DNA of 64,000 nucleotides from Synchiropus splendidus (Eukaryota > Chordata > Actinopteri > Syngnathiformes > Callionymidae). Shown piece after piece: positions 25,720 through 38,900 of the stretch (within the stretch, counting starts at the first letter, position 1; every line of letters starts with the position of its first letter). Under the pieces are notes generated by a model. That model had not been told where the DNA came from. It worked only from the letters and a program-made list of their open reading frames with translations, and ran no database searches. Made by a program: the position numbers and the translations under genes. The stretch covers positions 26,488,001 through 26,552,000 of the forward strand of contig NC_071338.1 in NCBI RefSeq assembly GCF_027744825.2. The letters are read 5' to 3'.

Positions 25720-28700
25720 AATTCCCCACCGTTTGAAAATGATTGATGCCGCTCTGTCCAATGAATTTCGGACTGATTTATATGCGTTATTTACTGTTGG
25801 AATAATTGTTGTTAATCATGCCTACCTACCTTTGGAGGTTTTGTGCCACTAATGACTGCGTTCTCAGTCTTATGTACAGGACTCATAAACTTAGTGACCT
25901 ATGAATTCCATCCCACTGATGGTGGGTGATCTAAAAGGCGTTGGCTGAGGAAGTCCTAAAAGTGTTCAATGGGCGATAAATCAGGTGAAAATGTGGGCCG
26001 TGGAAGTAGAGGGATTCATTTTTTTGTTCGCCAGATCATGTGCGGAAACACCTGCAGTGTGTGTTCGAGCTATGTTTTACTGAAATGAAATCTTGATGCT
26101 GTTAAACGGAAGGACCCGTGATGTAAAAGACAAACTTTGTCGCAATAATAAAGGCCATTCACTTTGTGAACCTTGCAGTCCAGAAGATGACACTCTGCTT
26201 CTTCAGATTTTGCAGGTGAAAACGTGGGAGAAGGAAACACCATGCTGAAGTTGAAACAACCTCAACAACCACACCATGCTGTGCAGGTGCATGAGGTCTA
26301 TCACTCAGGATGGGCCCCATGGTGTCGACCATGTAATCCAGCAGCACAAAGACACATCGGATGGTAGAAGTCCCGATCACACCACATTGGCTTTTGCATT
26401 GCTGGCAACTGGCAATATATGTATAATCCTGAATATGATGCTGAACATCTTTTATTTTATATATTATTATTATATTATATTTATTTTATCAAGGGATGGT
26501 AACTGGCCTGGATGTTGGCGGGACCTGGTGGTTCATATTGGAAGGTACCTTTTGGCAGGATGATGATGATGAATGATGGCACCAAAATTGTTTGCAATAA
26601 TGGATCTGCAGTGGTCCTGCTTGATGTTCCGACCTGATGCATGTCTAACCTGAAACATGCCTCAAACATCTCGGGTGTTTTATACGCTTTATCGGCTAAA
26701 TTTAAGAATACAGCAAGTTGTGTGTTGGCCGCAACATTTTCCACATTAACATTCCATCTCAAAATTCATACAAGCGGTGTTTTTTACCCGAGGTCAGCAT
26801 ACATCGGGGTCATGACAAGATGGTTGAAGTGATGAGAGATTGATTGATTGAGGACATTCCTTCCCGTGATGCCTATCATCTGAGTTTAATGGGGGCGTGA
26901 GATGACGGTGCCACAGGAAGACTCAACCTACCCACAATCTGTGAATGACCACCTGTCTGCGTTCGAAATAACAGAAGAAAATCCAGCGTCCTACCTCCTC
27001 CAGTGCCCACAGCGAGTCCACCACAGGATGGATCTTCTCTGCTTTGTAGAGAGACAGGAGCTTCTCCATCACAGATTTAACAAGCCCACATTTGTTCTGC
27101 TTAAAGAGGAGGTTGAGGAGCGAGAACCCAGCGATGGTTTTATTCTCCTCATAGAGTTTAATCGGGTTCACCTTCTCTACCTGCCACCACTGGAGGAGGA
27201 AACAGAATACAGCCATTAATTAATCATGGAATGACAACAAGTGATGATCTCATCGCTGACTCACAGATTTTGCAAAGCTGAAGAAACTCTTTGTCTCGCC
27301 TGTGACCATGTTTGACGCGCCTGGAAAAACAAAAAGAAAAGATTTCGTCCACAAACTGGGCCGGACAATGGTGAGTGGGCATTTCCAAACACAGGGCATG
27401 ATGGGTGAGAAGGGATGGAGGGCGCTAGATTAAACTCTCGGGATTGCACATGCTCTTTTCAGAGCATTAGCTAATGAATTCCTTATTCCTGAGACACGAA
27501 GGAACCCTAGAACACCAACGTCACCTTATCCCACAGTCTGCATGACCTGAAAATTTCAATGGAATTTGTTGATAGGTGTAGGATGCCAGAGCCACCAGGG
27601 ACAGCAGGGATGAGTGCAGGAAACATTGACATCAGGCCAAAGTGACCCCAGGATTGATGCAGTTCGGTAATCCAATATTATTCACTGAAAAACTGGATTT
27701 TTCGCTTGACCAGGCACAAAACAATGCTGTAATGGCTCCATGCTTGACTTCAGTTTGGAAGAGTGTTACGCTGAACCACAAAATGGATTAGAAAATGGCT
27801 ATTTATGAGTAAAAGAGATAGCTCTGAAAACATATTGATCTTACTCATGAACATGAGAGTGTAGACAGATAGCAAATATTTGACAATCTCCATGAAAAGG
27901 GGTGGGTTGTAAAGGGAGATTGGGGTTACAAGGTTGACACTCCAGAAAGACATTATTGTAAATACTGGTAGTGTGTTTCTCACCATAGAGCACGTAGGTT
28001 CCTAGCGGCTTCAGTAGGCAGAGGCTTTTTCCAGTGTTCTCCCCACACAAGCAGTCCAAAACAATATCCACTCCCTCAGGGGATATTCTGAAATGCCATG
28101 ACACGAGTTTGCTGAATATAAACAGCTTAATGTGAATAAATAAAAGCAAACTTTCATCAGTTCATATAATAATCCAAAAGTCTTGGCATCTCATTATTTT
28201 TTGTTGCACTGATTTTGTCCAAATAAATGATGACGTACATATTTTGCACATCAATTCAAGAAGCTTATGAATGGATGCTTTAAGCCCCTGACTTTCTGCA
28301 TAGGGATTCAGCACACCTGCTTGGCTGAACTGCTCAGTGGTCTTGTGATGCCTTTTTTTTCTACTCCCTTTTGTATCTGGACTGATTTAAGGGTGCTTTG
28401 GTCTTGATCCTGAGAGGAATGCGTTGCCCAGGAGGATGAAAGACAAATTAATCCACAAGTGCTGTCGATGTGAAGGCAAAAGACCCAAAATGTGGAGCAA
28501 GAAATAGCATGGAAGTCTCTGTAAATATCACTGAAGTACATATATCTATGTAATGGTTTTACAAAACAAAAAAAGCTTTCACTCTGAGTCTCACTTCTCA
28601 GTCATGTCATTTATTTAGACTCTCATTTCTATTCAAGCGTTGTTCTCGTGACGGAATGAAACTTGGTGAGTACGGACTTCCGTCATGTTCGAACCAAATT

Positions 28701-31700
28701 GCATTTTTAATTCTTGTGCTACTGTTTTATCAACCAAGGTCCTTCAGGACAGATGAGCTGCAGGTTAGCAACACGTGGCAATTGTTGGCTGTGTTTGCTC
28801 TATGCTGATGAAGATTCCCTCCCTTTACAATGTGCAGCTCGGAGACATGGGTCGTCATGGCAACCACTGCCTCCACTGACCAAGTACGGCAACAGGTGAC
28901 ATCTGTATCCATGCACAGCCTTCTGGGCCTGAGGCAAGTCGTAACCACAGTATATGTTAAGACCAACATGACTGACAAAATCTTATCTTTCATCTCTGAA
29001 ACACATTAACATTTTGTTAAATAGATTACTCCCTTGAGTGTATTAACATTTCAAGCTTACTTTTTAACTTCTTGAACGTAGTCAACGTTTCGGTCAAAGA
29101 GGTGAGTCACAGAGTCTCTGATGGCTGTGTGTTTGAATCCTGAGGCGATGCCAAACACGGTGACATCAGGAACAGTGGAGCACAGCTGAGCCACAGCTTG
29201 ACCCTAAAAATAACACAGTCACATCTCTGCATTAAGACTGGATACAGTAAATAAATACACAAATCTCTCTCCATCAAAAAAGCGGATGACAGTAACAATG
29301 ACTTGTCGATCTAATAGTCGCTATGTATGTAAGTGAGACACCCAAAGCAAGTACTTCCTATTCATCCTGAGGAAGATAAGATGTCCGTATTATAATTTCA
29401 GATAAACACTCGCCAGTTTTTAATGTTATCCACATGCTTTTGGTTATTCTCCATTCAAGTTTTTAGCTCTTCTCCAGTGTTATTAAAATGTCAGTCACTT
29501 TGTAGTGCCATTAATGCCATTCATAAATGAAGGTTACTCATATGAAGGGTTTCCTCTAATCTGATGCCAGTGGTTTGAAAACAACTTTTAAATATTGCCT
29601 TCCATGTCATATGTTTTATGACAATATTAAAATAATCTTGAAAAAAAAGGTAAATGGCTTTTACTTATATAGCACTTTTCATGCTTATCCAGCAACCAAA
29701 GCGCTTTACACTCAGTCACAAATTCACACACTGACGGCACCATCTGAACCATCAGGAGCAAACCAGGGTTAAGTGTCTTGCTCGGGGACACACGAACACA
29801 TCAGGAGCAGGAATCAAACCGGCCACCTCTCAGTCACAGGCCACCGTTGTTTGCTTTCAATCTGTTCTTATTCAATGAACTGCTGTCACTTTGGTGATGA
29901 TTTAGAAACAAATATACTCATAATTATTATTTGCAACTGTAGTTTCGTTGAGATGAAATGAATTTAAACATTTATTCTTAAGCAAACATTGTCAAACCAA
30001 TGCTCTCTTGATAACAATCCCACAGCTCTTTTGTCTATTATTCTGATGTCAATTGCTTATAGCTTGGGGGGAAAAGACCCATTCAGATTAATATCAGATG
30101 CATGGCCTGCGTTATACAGTCACGCTCTACAGTATCTTACCTGCTGATGCAATTTTCACAAAAGCCCCGGCTCATTTTAGCAGTAATCCAGACTCTGTCT
30201 GTAGAACAAACCAGTCTCAGTCTGTCTAACAAGTAGAGTTGAATCCCACTCACAGACATGAGCCCATAACTCCTACTTTGAAAATATATTTTTTTTCTCT
30301 CTTACTCACAGGATTAGGGTTTTGATAAAATGTAGAATGCACTTACAACAGCACCTCCAGCTGAGTGGACCAGCACTGACATCCCTCGTTGCAGTCTGGC
30401 AACCTCAAACAGCATCATGTAGGCAGCAACAAAGTTCAGAGCAAAGCCTGCTGCCTCTGCAAAAGTCATTTCTTCGGGTATCTTATAGACAAACTCCGCT
30501 GGCGTGCACACTACCTCTGCCCAGGCGTTGTAGTTTGAAAAAGCAACGACTCTGTCACCTATCTGGAAGACATAATCGCAAAAGGTTTTGTAATTCATTC
30601 ATCATCCCCCCCATCCCACAGAAACAAGCTGGGATTTGAATGACCTCAAATCCCTTTGTGTGTTCGCCGACTGCCTCCACTATTCCGGAGCACTCAAAGC
30701 CGGGAACAAGAGGAGGCTTGGGGGGACAGTCGATAGTCCCCTGACGTACCATCAGATCAAGGAAGTTCAAACCACTGAAAAACAAGATCCAATCAGAAAA
30801 GAGTCACAGCTAGACATTGACAAATAATGTTTCACTTGTTTACAGAAACACTTATCATTTTATCTCTATAAATTGTCACTGTATAAATCGTTATTGAGAA
30901 GTGTGTCAGGCATCAATATGGCTAAAGCAAAACATGTATGTGTGAGATATAAAGTCAGCACTCTGTGTTTGCCTCATCCACTTCCCACATTCAGTATAGA
31001 ACAAGCACTGATTCAGATTTTGGGGTAGCGAGTTCAACTCCTCTTAGGTCCACCCTAATATTCTTAATGCCCTTCCAGTTGTCAGTAAAACAACAGGCTC
31101 TTCATGAAAATCCCTCGATAAATGAATACCTCACCCAAATTCCAACATTAAAACCCCTAATATCAAACGCCTCTTAAACTCGTGCTCATCTTCCTGAAAA
31201 CACACCATGAGACTTTACACGTCACCTGTCAATAATAATAATAATAATAATAATAATGACATATTTTTATTTGAGTCTTTGGGTTTCTTGACGTAGCATA
31301 TGAGCTGGGTGGCGATCAATAAGCACTCGCGTCTTCGGCGTTTTCCGTTACTTCTCGGCCCCTGAGAATAAACCAAAGAGGGCGTGCTAATATTTATATA
31401 TGAACTACAGGTAATTCGGTTAACTGAAACAAAAAAGACGGCTTAATACTAAAGATAATTACTCACTAAAAATTGGTTCGGCGATAAAAGAAGTTGACAG
31501 TTGCGATCACGATTAGAATAATCTTCTAGTATCATTCGGAACATGGGTGAAAATAAACAAGTGCCAACCTGTCGATTCACGTGAGGACGCCCGTTATACG
31601 CACATCGCAATTCAAGACATGCATCGCAGCAGAAGTTATGTATTTACCACGCTTTGACGTGAATCTTCACTTCCCCCTCCTGAGGCTCGGGCATTGCCTT

Positions 31701-31877
31701 CTTGGTCACACGGAGTTTGTTTAGACCTCCAAAGCCTGCCAGCATCACCGCTCGCATCTCTTTGGCGTCCCCGGATTCCGCGTCTGTGGCTTCTCTGCCC
31801 ATGTTTTTGTCAATCATGAACTGCGTCTCCTCCGTCATCTCTGCTGCTTCCTTGGCCATGTCGGAGAGCAGACTCAC
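23329..31877 (-). CDS. vat1l: Synaptic vesicle membrane protein VAT-1 homolog-like (VAT1L), complete
   Basis: Nine coding exons: 31648-31877, 30645-30774, 30347-30562, 29061-29203, 27984-28087, 27265-27320, 26995-27189, 25009-25092, 23329-23424; total 1254 nt, 417 aa (human 419). The protein is a zinc-independent, zeta-crystallin/quinone-oxidoreductase-type MDR protein. A GroES-like half (MRAVMLAGFGGLNKLRV, PPLVPGFECSGIVEAVG) is followed by a Rossmann half with the nucleotide motif HSAGGAVGQAVAQLC across exons 3-4, then EGVDIVLDCLCGENTGK and YEENKTIAGFSLLNLLF. The tail is acidic and ends KERMPFIH. Start: the first ATG gives six extra residues; the internal MAKEAAE at 31859 matches the human start. 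Intron 8 holds an AC repeat, intron 4 a SINE-like copy. Substrate and precise function are not established for the family. Confidence 0.95.
24634..24817 (+). repeat. Teleost SINE-like repeat with tRNA-like head
   Basis: The best-preserved copy in the window. It starts GGGCAGCACAGTGGAGCAAT, passes a box B-like GAGTTTGAATCCAGCG, a TTTTCTCC...CTGGTTTCCTCCCACGG block, then TTAATTGGACACTATAAAA. It lies in vat1l intron 8. Confidence 0.65.
25683..25716. repeat. (AC)17 microsatellite
   Basis: A perfect AC dinucleotide array of 34 bp in vat1l intron 7. Confidence 0.97.
25720..26990. other. Intronic region of vat1l with uncertain repeat-like sequence
   Basis: This part of intron 7 has a composition different from the AT-rich neighbouring introns, with GC-richer stretches at 25900-26000 and 26160-26380. 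It looks like possible decayed transposon sequence, but I could identify neither terminal repeats nor a transposase motif. Confidence 0.25.
29649..29850 (+). repeat. Second teleost dispersed repeat family (AAAGCGCTTTACACT type)
   Basis: It contains GTAAATGG...TTATATAGCACTTTTC, CAAAGCGCTTTACACTCAGT, a CCATCTGAACCATCAGGAGC block, GGGTTAAGTGTCTTGCTCGG and GGAATCAAACCGGCCACCTC. These are the ordered blocks of a very common teleost short interspersed repeat. It lies in the intron between vat1l exons 3 and 4. Confidence 0.7.
31231..31257. repeat. (AAT)9 microsatellite
   Basis: A perfect AAT trinucleotide array in vat1l intron 1. Confidence 0.9.
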
Positions 31878-31891
31878 CGCTGCTGCTGCTG

Positions 31892-31899
31892 TGACGTCA
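31892..31899. promoter_or_regulatory. Perfect CRE palindrome at the vat1l start
   Basis: TGACGTCA lies 15 bp upstream of the first vat1l ATG, next to a GCT-rich run. A full cAMP response element this close to a start is commonly bound by CREB/ATF factors. Function is inferred. Confidence 0.6.
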
Positions 31900-32508
31900 C
31901 GGTGCCTGGAATATCCCTCTCCGAAACTTCATGTAACCCGGCGCGATCACCAATATTCGCTTTGGATTCACACGCTTCACCGAACGCTTGGAATCAGATG
32001 AAGTTTGCAGCCACACAGGATATGAAGGCTCTGATTTTCTGCGCTCGGGTTGGTTCAGTAGAGCGACCTCTACTGTCAGAACCGGATGAAAGTTTATATC
32101 GCACGCCGATTTCAACAAGTGTGATGCCTTCACGGGCAGTCGTCCTTCCATTTCATCATGTTATATCTTCGTGGACGTCCAGGTGACCCTCGCACCAAAC
32201 AAGACTGAAGAATCACCAGACGTTCCATAGCCAGATTTAAAAAGGCAATGTCTCCAAATGCTCACTCACACTCACAAACAAACACAAAAAACGTACACCT
32301 ATACAGCCATCACTCAAACTCAGGGTCAATAATATAAGCTTGACAAGTGGAAAAGTAATTCGACAGGAATGGCTTTTGTTGTCCATGATTTTTTTTTTGT
32401 CTCAGAAGTCAACCATCTTCAACCTGCTTCAATGGACCAAAACAATTGTGTCCATGTGTTTGACATCACAATAGTAAAAACACTAAACACCGTTCATGGA
32501 TCTACTTT
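31900..32508. other. Intergenic region between vat1l start and bola3 3' end
   Basis: It is CG-containing near 31900-32120 (vat1l promoter side) and AT-rich after 32200. No exon is recognisable. Open frames on both strands at 31897-32186 are probably CpG-rich promoter shadows. Confidence 0.5.
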
Positions 32509-32514
32509 TTTATT
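32509..32514 (-). promoter_or_regulatory. Candidate poly(A) signal of bola3
   Basis: AATAAA on the gene strand (TTTATT plus), about 200 bp after the bola3 stop. Confidence 0.5.
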
Positions 32515-32709
32515 GGCTCTTTTTGTGTACATCACAGCTTATTCAAAATAAAGACACTGCAAACAGCAGAAAGTGTTAACATTTGATCAGTCACTTCCCG
32601 TTGTCTGTCTGCCATAGACACACATTTATACAAGATAAACAGAATCATCTTTGGAGCATCACATTCAGAGTAGTCAGGCCAAATGAGGGCACAGCCCGTG
32701 TGAAACACA

Positions 32710-34481
32710 CTATTGGTTTGGAATTTCTGTGAATATTCTCAGTCCGTGCATTCCTTGAATCTCTTCTTTCAGCGCCTGTGGGAGACAGGAAAACTGTTTA
32801 TCTCATACTATGCAACATCACCAAATACGGTATATAATTCATAGTGAGTTACAAAACACAGCGGTCATAAGGAGATGTTACCTGGTTGACTAACTGATGC
32901 TGCTGGATGGTTCTTTTCCCTCTAAACTCATTGGATTCGATGTGAATCTCATACATGGCCCCACATCCACCTATGGAATAAGAAATCACACAACGCGTAC
33001 AGTATAATTGATATTAAAGAGTTAAATTCCTTCTGACTGTTATGGAAAAACCATAAACGTGAACACATGAATCGCATGGTTAAGTTGACTTGCTGAACTG
33101 TATCATCCCTTATTCACATTATCTCTTAAACTGAAAGTTTTTTAATGTCTGCTGATTACAACTTTATTGCACTTTCATGCTTCTAATCCACTTTTCTGGG
33201 ACTTTTGGCTCTTTCTGCTAATAGTACAGAGAACATGGCTAATAACAGCAGACTTGGCTTTCAGCCATCTGGGCTGGTGCAACCTCTGCACTGTGCTCTC
33301 CTTCATGACTGAGCAGGATACTGCAGTTGAAGTGAGCGATACCACCACCGTTGCTCAGTTTGTGGTTGAAATGTGAGATTGTCATTGATGTCTGTCAGAA
33401 CTTTGACGCTGTATTTTCTGTACTTCTTTATTATATGCCTCAGTTTTAGTTCCATAAGTAGAACATGAATATCAATTCAATGATATGCTCAATCATTTCA
33501 CAACAGAGACACAATGACAGCATGGTAAATGCAATGTAATTGGTACGAGAACATAAACAATAGAACATAAATAATATTATAATAAATAAATTTCATAAAT
33601 ACATACATAAATCCCACACATTTGTTTTTTTTTGTTACTATAAGCCCTCATTCATTGCATTATATCAGTTTCATAACAACACTTTGACAACAATCAAGAC
33701 CTTAATAAAGAACAAATGTTTTGGATATTTTTATAGAGAAATAGACACCGGAATCTGTGATCAAGATAAGCAGCAACTGTGTTGAAATATTTACAGGACT
33801 TTATAGAAGATTTTTGTGAGAAAAATTTACAGGAAGCCATGAATTGATAACTTTCTTCTACGGGATAATAACCTCTTTGAGAGGAGAGACTCATTAATTT
33901 GTACATTTGATATGATTAAGTCTGCTAAATTACTGTGACACTGTTCACAGCATCAACATCATACTAAATAATAATGCCGAGTAAAGTACTTTACATTTGC
34001 AATGATTTTGTACAATTGAGGAGTGCAAGTAAGTGTCATCATTGTCCTCGTATGGAAATATATAATGACTAATAATAATGTAAAACCACCTCATCAGTGA
34101 TTCATTTCAAGATAAAGGAATGAAATTCGGTAAATAAAGAATGCAGGGTGGTGATATAAAAAAAACCAGTAGCAAACCAACAACTTCCAAAGTCTTGTTG
34201 ATTGTTGTCTATACATACCGGAGATATCCACAACTTTGAGAGACGACGCTTGAGGAAATTTCTCCTTTAGGATGCTGGCGATGCGCACCTCTCCTTCTGT
34301 TTGTGTTGACATACACCGGCCGAGGTGACTCTGAAGGGAGACACTGTCAGTTAGCACTGATGTAACTGTTACATTCATGACATTTGTCGCGAAAAGAAAG
34401 TTGACGTCGCAATCGACTTACTTGACTTTGTCGAACCACCCTAAGCGCAGACATAGCAATGGAAGTTTTACAGGCAAACAT
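32710..34481 (-). CDS. bola3: BolA family member 3, mitochondrial (BOLA3), complete
   Basis: Four exons: 34422-34481, 34219-34330, 32882-32970, 32710-32775; total 327 nt, 108 aa (human 107). The basic, Ser/Thr-rich N terminus ([20 protein letters not shown]) fits a mitochondrial presequence. The BolA fold follows: [50 protein letters not shown] and [11 protein letters not shown]. The conserved Cys of GGCGAMY and the His near the C terminus are the residues expected to share [2Fe-2S] cluster ligation with a monothiol glutaredoxin (GLRX5). BOLA3 acts with NFU1 in late mitochondrial Fe-S cluster delivery, for example to lipoate synthase. All splice sites are GT-AG and the frame closes exactly. 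Human BOLA3 is on 2p13, so its position between vat1l and pkd1l2 is fish-specific or rearranged relative to human. Confidence 0.94.
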
Positions 34482-34575
34482 GATTAATGAAGGGAGTGTT
34501 TTGAGCAAGTTACTCGCTTATGACCTGAGAGATAGAAACGTCGCGGGGCGATGACGTCAAACATCCGGGCGTTTC
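34482..34575 (-). promoter_or_regulatory. bola3 promoter with a perfect CRE
   Basis: TGACGTCA at 34552-34559 lies about 71 bp upstream of the bola3 ATG within a CG-rich patch (TCGCGGGGCG, CATCCGGGCG with an ETS-like CCGG core). A TATA box is not evident. This suits a housekeeping mitochondrial gene. Confidence 0.6.
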
Positions 34576-35960
34576 TGGCCTCTCTCTAATCTTCAAAAAA
34601 AAGGTGAGCTTCTAAGTAATAATTAGTTTTATCACATTATATAAATTGGACACCGTGAAATGTGCACACAAAGATATTGTGATACGAATGTACTGAGTGC
34701 GTAACAACATTTCTACTTTCCTAGTCAAAGACAAGAAAGTTTCTTTTCCGAGTTCTAAAAAAAAAACATTAGGAAACGATCATTGATACTAGTAATACAT
34801 TTATATCACGAAATTGAGGTCACTCTTCAACCATACTATATAAAAATCCGATTCGGTAAATATAGCCATTGTTACACTATTATTTCCTTGAATGTCCGTT
34901 TCCTAAATTTCTGTTTAATCTTTTAATCTCATTCATATAAATCCATGCTTTAAGACATTGAAGTGTTGAATAAATTAACGGTTAGAGGGGCTGTAACGTC
35001 AGTATGTCGCCCAACTATAATAAGTCCAGCAGCGCCCTCGTGTGTTGAAAATTCCAATGCATGTATTCCTTTCTTTCTGTCGTTAATTAAAAATAAAAAA
35101 AAAAACTGTTTATTGCTTTCAAAGACACTCTCGTTTACTGTCATTGGCTCTCTGCTCTCCAGACGCACAACTTTGGGGGGAGAGTTCCCCTAGATATTCA
35201 TGAAGGCTAAAACATGTCTTTTAAATGCAGAAATGATGCGATTTCGATCAAACCTGTGGCTCTTGCTTCCTATTGGGACCAATGTTATTTATCATCATCA
35301 TTTATTATTATCATTCTGTCCCATCAACTCCACTGTCCATTGCTTTCTCATTGTTGCATGTGTCCCCCATACAGCCTTCAGTGGGATGACAGTGAAGAAT
35401 CACAATAAAAATGCATCCGACACTGCTTTCTATTAGTAAATGCCAACCGTTTCCAAGTAATGTTTATTCCTTGTGATATTACAATATAAAATAGTGAATT
35501 GAACTATAGTTCCTACATTCCATTCTTTGATCTTTTATCCCCCTTTTCCAACATTTAGCCAACAAATGCAACAATTGGTTTTTAGTTTATTGTTCTACTT
35601 GTTAGATATTTCTTCAGTCGCAACGAAACATCTGTGAAATCACTTGATGCTTATACAGCAGGCATTCTGTGAGCAGCATCTGGACTGTAGAAGCTTATCT
35701 GTCCTCGCAGCTTGTGGGGCCTAACATAAGTGGTGGTAAAAGGACAATTGGTGTGTGTTGACACTGGGCTTTCATCCTTTTCACTGAGCTTTATTTGTGG
35801 GTTGAGTTATGGCTACTGCACAAAACCCAATGAGTGATAGAGCAACACAGATGTCTGAAATGATCCTAAATGGCAGATCATTGTCCTAGGTTTTGACGTC
35901 ACTCTACTTTAAAGACCCAATGCTACTAGGCAGAGCCGTCAGTAGGAGCAAAAAACAAAG
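34576..35960. other. Intergenic region between divergent bola3 and pkd1l2
   Basis: AT-rich, with no recognisable exon or repeat. The pkd1l2 promoter must be in its 3' part; no clear TATA box or other element could be assigned. Confidence 0.5.
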
Positions 35961-38900
35961 ATGGACCAGTCTGCGATTCTGATCCTGGTTCTTCTGTCCC
36001 TCAGCTTGGCGTGTAAAGCAGATGAAGATACAGAGGAGCTCTCTTGTCCAGAACACCAGGAGGGTTTTGATGGCTCCTGCTATGAGTTTGTGGGTCTTCA
36101 GCGATCATTCTCAGATGCTGAGAAGTGGTGTGAGCATGGTGGAGGACATGTTGCATTCATCCTCAATGATGAGACACAGCAATTCCTACAGAAGCACTTG
36201 GACCCAGAGATGGACTGGTGGCTTGGACTCGGACCTGCGGCTCCTAACCTCACACTTGACTCTGCATCCAGTGACGGTAGGATGCATTGTTACTAAACCA
36301 AAAGTTAGTCTTTGATTCAACTTTGTTGTGCAAAAACTAGATTGGTGAAAGAAATGATGGAATATAGATGAAAATATATTCACCTTAAGTTGTTGTTACC
36401 ATCATACTTTCTAAGTACTATAATACTGCCTGTACATGTTTGATGTCATATTCATGATGTTTTTTTCCCCTTTATGTGAATATGTTTAGTTTGCCGTCAA
36501 GACGTTGAGATTGTTATCAATGAACTTATTACAGAGCCTTATTTTTATTGTGAGCCTTCAGCATACTACGAAGAGTTGTTTTTTTTGGGTATCTCCTAGT
36601 CCTACCGCATGACAGAATGAAGTAAAAGCCCAAATCTCCTTCCCCTCTTCAACAGCAATGTCGTCAATTTGGCAGATTAACTGTCTTTTTCAACCTTTTG
36701 CTTGTTATCCTTTTCTGTCTCTCTCTGCCTGTTAGCACTTAGATGTCACCCTGTTTTGTATTTACTGTCCAGGTTCTCTTGCGTGGTTGGATGGTTCAGA
36801 TGTCAGCTACAACAACTGGCTGAATCTGCCAGATCCAGCAGCCGATTGTGGTCACATCCTGGGCAATTCTGGCTTCCAGTGGGAAGCGACATGGAACTGT
36901 AGCCAGGAACTGAACTTCATCTGCCAGTTTGGTATTTAACCCCTTAAATAAAAGTAGTTTTCGATCATTTATTCTTTACTTTGATCAGTTCTGTAATTTT
37001 TATCCTCTAGATTCTGGGAGAACATTTGCCTGCGAGGGCCAAAATGCTGCCCTGCGCTGCGGTTCCGGGGAAGTGATTGAGATAGACGACAGCTTCTACG
37101 GTCGCAAAACTATTCACTTCTGCCGTTCTCAGGCCACAGCAGCAGCTACATCCTCTCAGGACGAGTGCAGCTGGATAGATGTTGGTGACTCTGTGACAGG
37201 TATTAAAGATCACCTATTGAGTTACCACTGACGCTATTATATTGCCATTTAAATAGAAATGTGAGCACTTAAAATGTGTAGGCAAAATGAGCCTGATCCC
37301 TCCTGCAGCAGGCTCTATGTACTTAACATTCTTGTGCACAATAGTCTGGGATTAGTTGACGGCAAAGCCAATGTTTAGATTGCATTTATGTCGTGCTTTT
37401 AATAATATTATAATTACAGGCTCTTATCCATGTTAAGCTTCAACAAATGACACACAAAACCTATGTGCACTTCCAGCACATTGTCATGGCCTTCAGACCT
37501 GTCATGCCCCGGTAAATCTGAGCTCTTTTGGGGAACCCTGTCCTGTTCTTGGAAGCTACCTGTCTGTGGAGTATCACTGCAAACACGGTTTGATGCATTC
37601 TTCCTTCATCATTCATCTATACAACATTGGATGTATTGTATGTCCTCACTATCAAAGTCACCTGCCATGCAGAACAAATGCTACATATGCGTTATTTAGT
37701 TTCCATGCTACATATGTTTCTTATTTTCCTCAGGCCTCCAATTGCTGATGAGTAAACTGGCTGCTGTATTTGACAATGTGACCATCACTGTCAAGTGGCT
37801 TCTGCATCCTTTCCAGGGAAACCTCACCTGCTCCCTAAATGCTGGAGATGGTCATGCCATCAACCCATACACTCCAGAAGAGTGAGTACTAATACTTATC
37901 CCCCAATGAAAATTGAGGTCTGGGTGAAGTGCTGTGTAACTGTGCATACATTTTATGTGTCTATTTATCAGGATGGAGAGCACTGTGATGCATAAGTTCA
38001 CACGGCCAGGCGTTTTTAGGGTCATGGTTGAGTGTTCAACCAGTGAGTGGCATGTTACCGCTCAGCGAGTCATCACTATTCAAGAGCCTGTTGGGGTATT
38101 TGATAGCATCAGGTGCTTCAGCAGGAACCTTTCAGGTGATGGTGGAAAATGCAACCTGCTGTATGGCGGGTCAGCTGATATTGAGGTGACAGTTGTTGCT
38201 GGTAAGTCAAAATAGTTTTGCAGATGTGCTCCAGTGCTCCAGTCCACTTGCATAATTGAAGCGGATTATGATTATTCCTAGGTACAAATGTAACCTACAC
38301 TGTCCAACATGAAGGCCACGTGATAGCAAACTCATCAGTGGACAAAGGGATCACAGCCCACAACATAACCCTCACCGCGAACATGATGGAAGATCTCGGT
38401 CTTGGGTGCAAAAATCTGACTTTGGCCGCCTCCAACAAGGTCACGTCACGCACAGTTTCCAAAGAGCTAGAGCTGTGTGTGCTGGAACCGGTGGACGGTC
38501 TCCAGGCCTCGGTTGTAGCTGAGGACGGCGAGTGTCCCAACTCTTCTGACCTGACTGTTGCCATTTCACTGGAGCAAGGAGCTCCAGTTGAGCTTCTCTT
38601 CACTCTGACTGGAGCCGAAGACTCAATCTCTGAGACCAGAGACATGCTGAATGGAAGCCACACCTTTATGTTTTCCAGCCCAATTAAAGGTATTTTGAGC
38701 TAAGTTAGATTTTGGGACAAAAAACAGCATATCCATGAAAATTCTTATCTATTCTATCACAGGACTCTCCACAGTGAATGTGCGAGCCACAAATGCAATC
38801 TCCGCCTCAGATACTGATGTAGACCTTGAAAAAGTCATTCGGAATTGCCAGATTTACTCAAACTCTTCGACTGAGGATTTAAATACCGTAAGCTCACTGA

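Noticed and set aside
25880..26830. Possible transposon body in vat1l intron 7
   Set aside because: The composition suggests one, but I found no terminal repeats, target duplication or transposase motif, so no element is called.
31897..32186. Opposed 84- and 94-codon frames upstream of vat1l
   Set aside because: No homology, and they lie in the CG-richer promoter flank where stops are scarcer.
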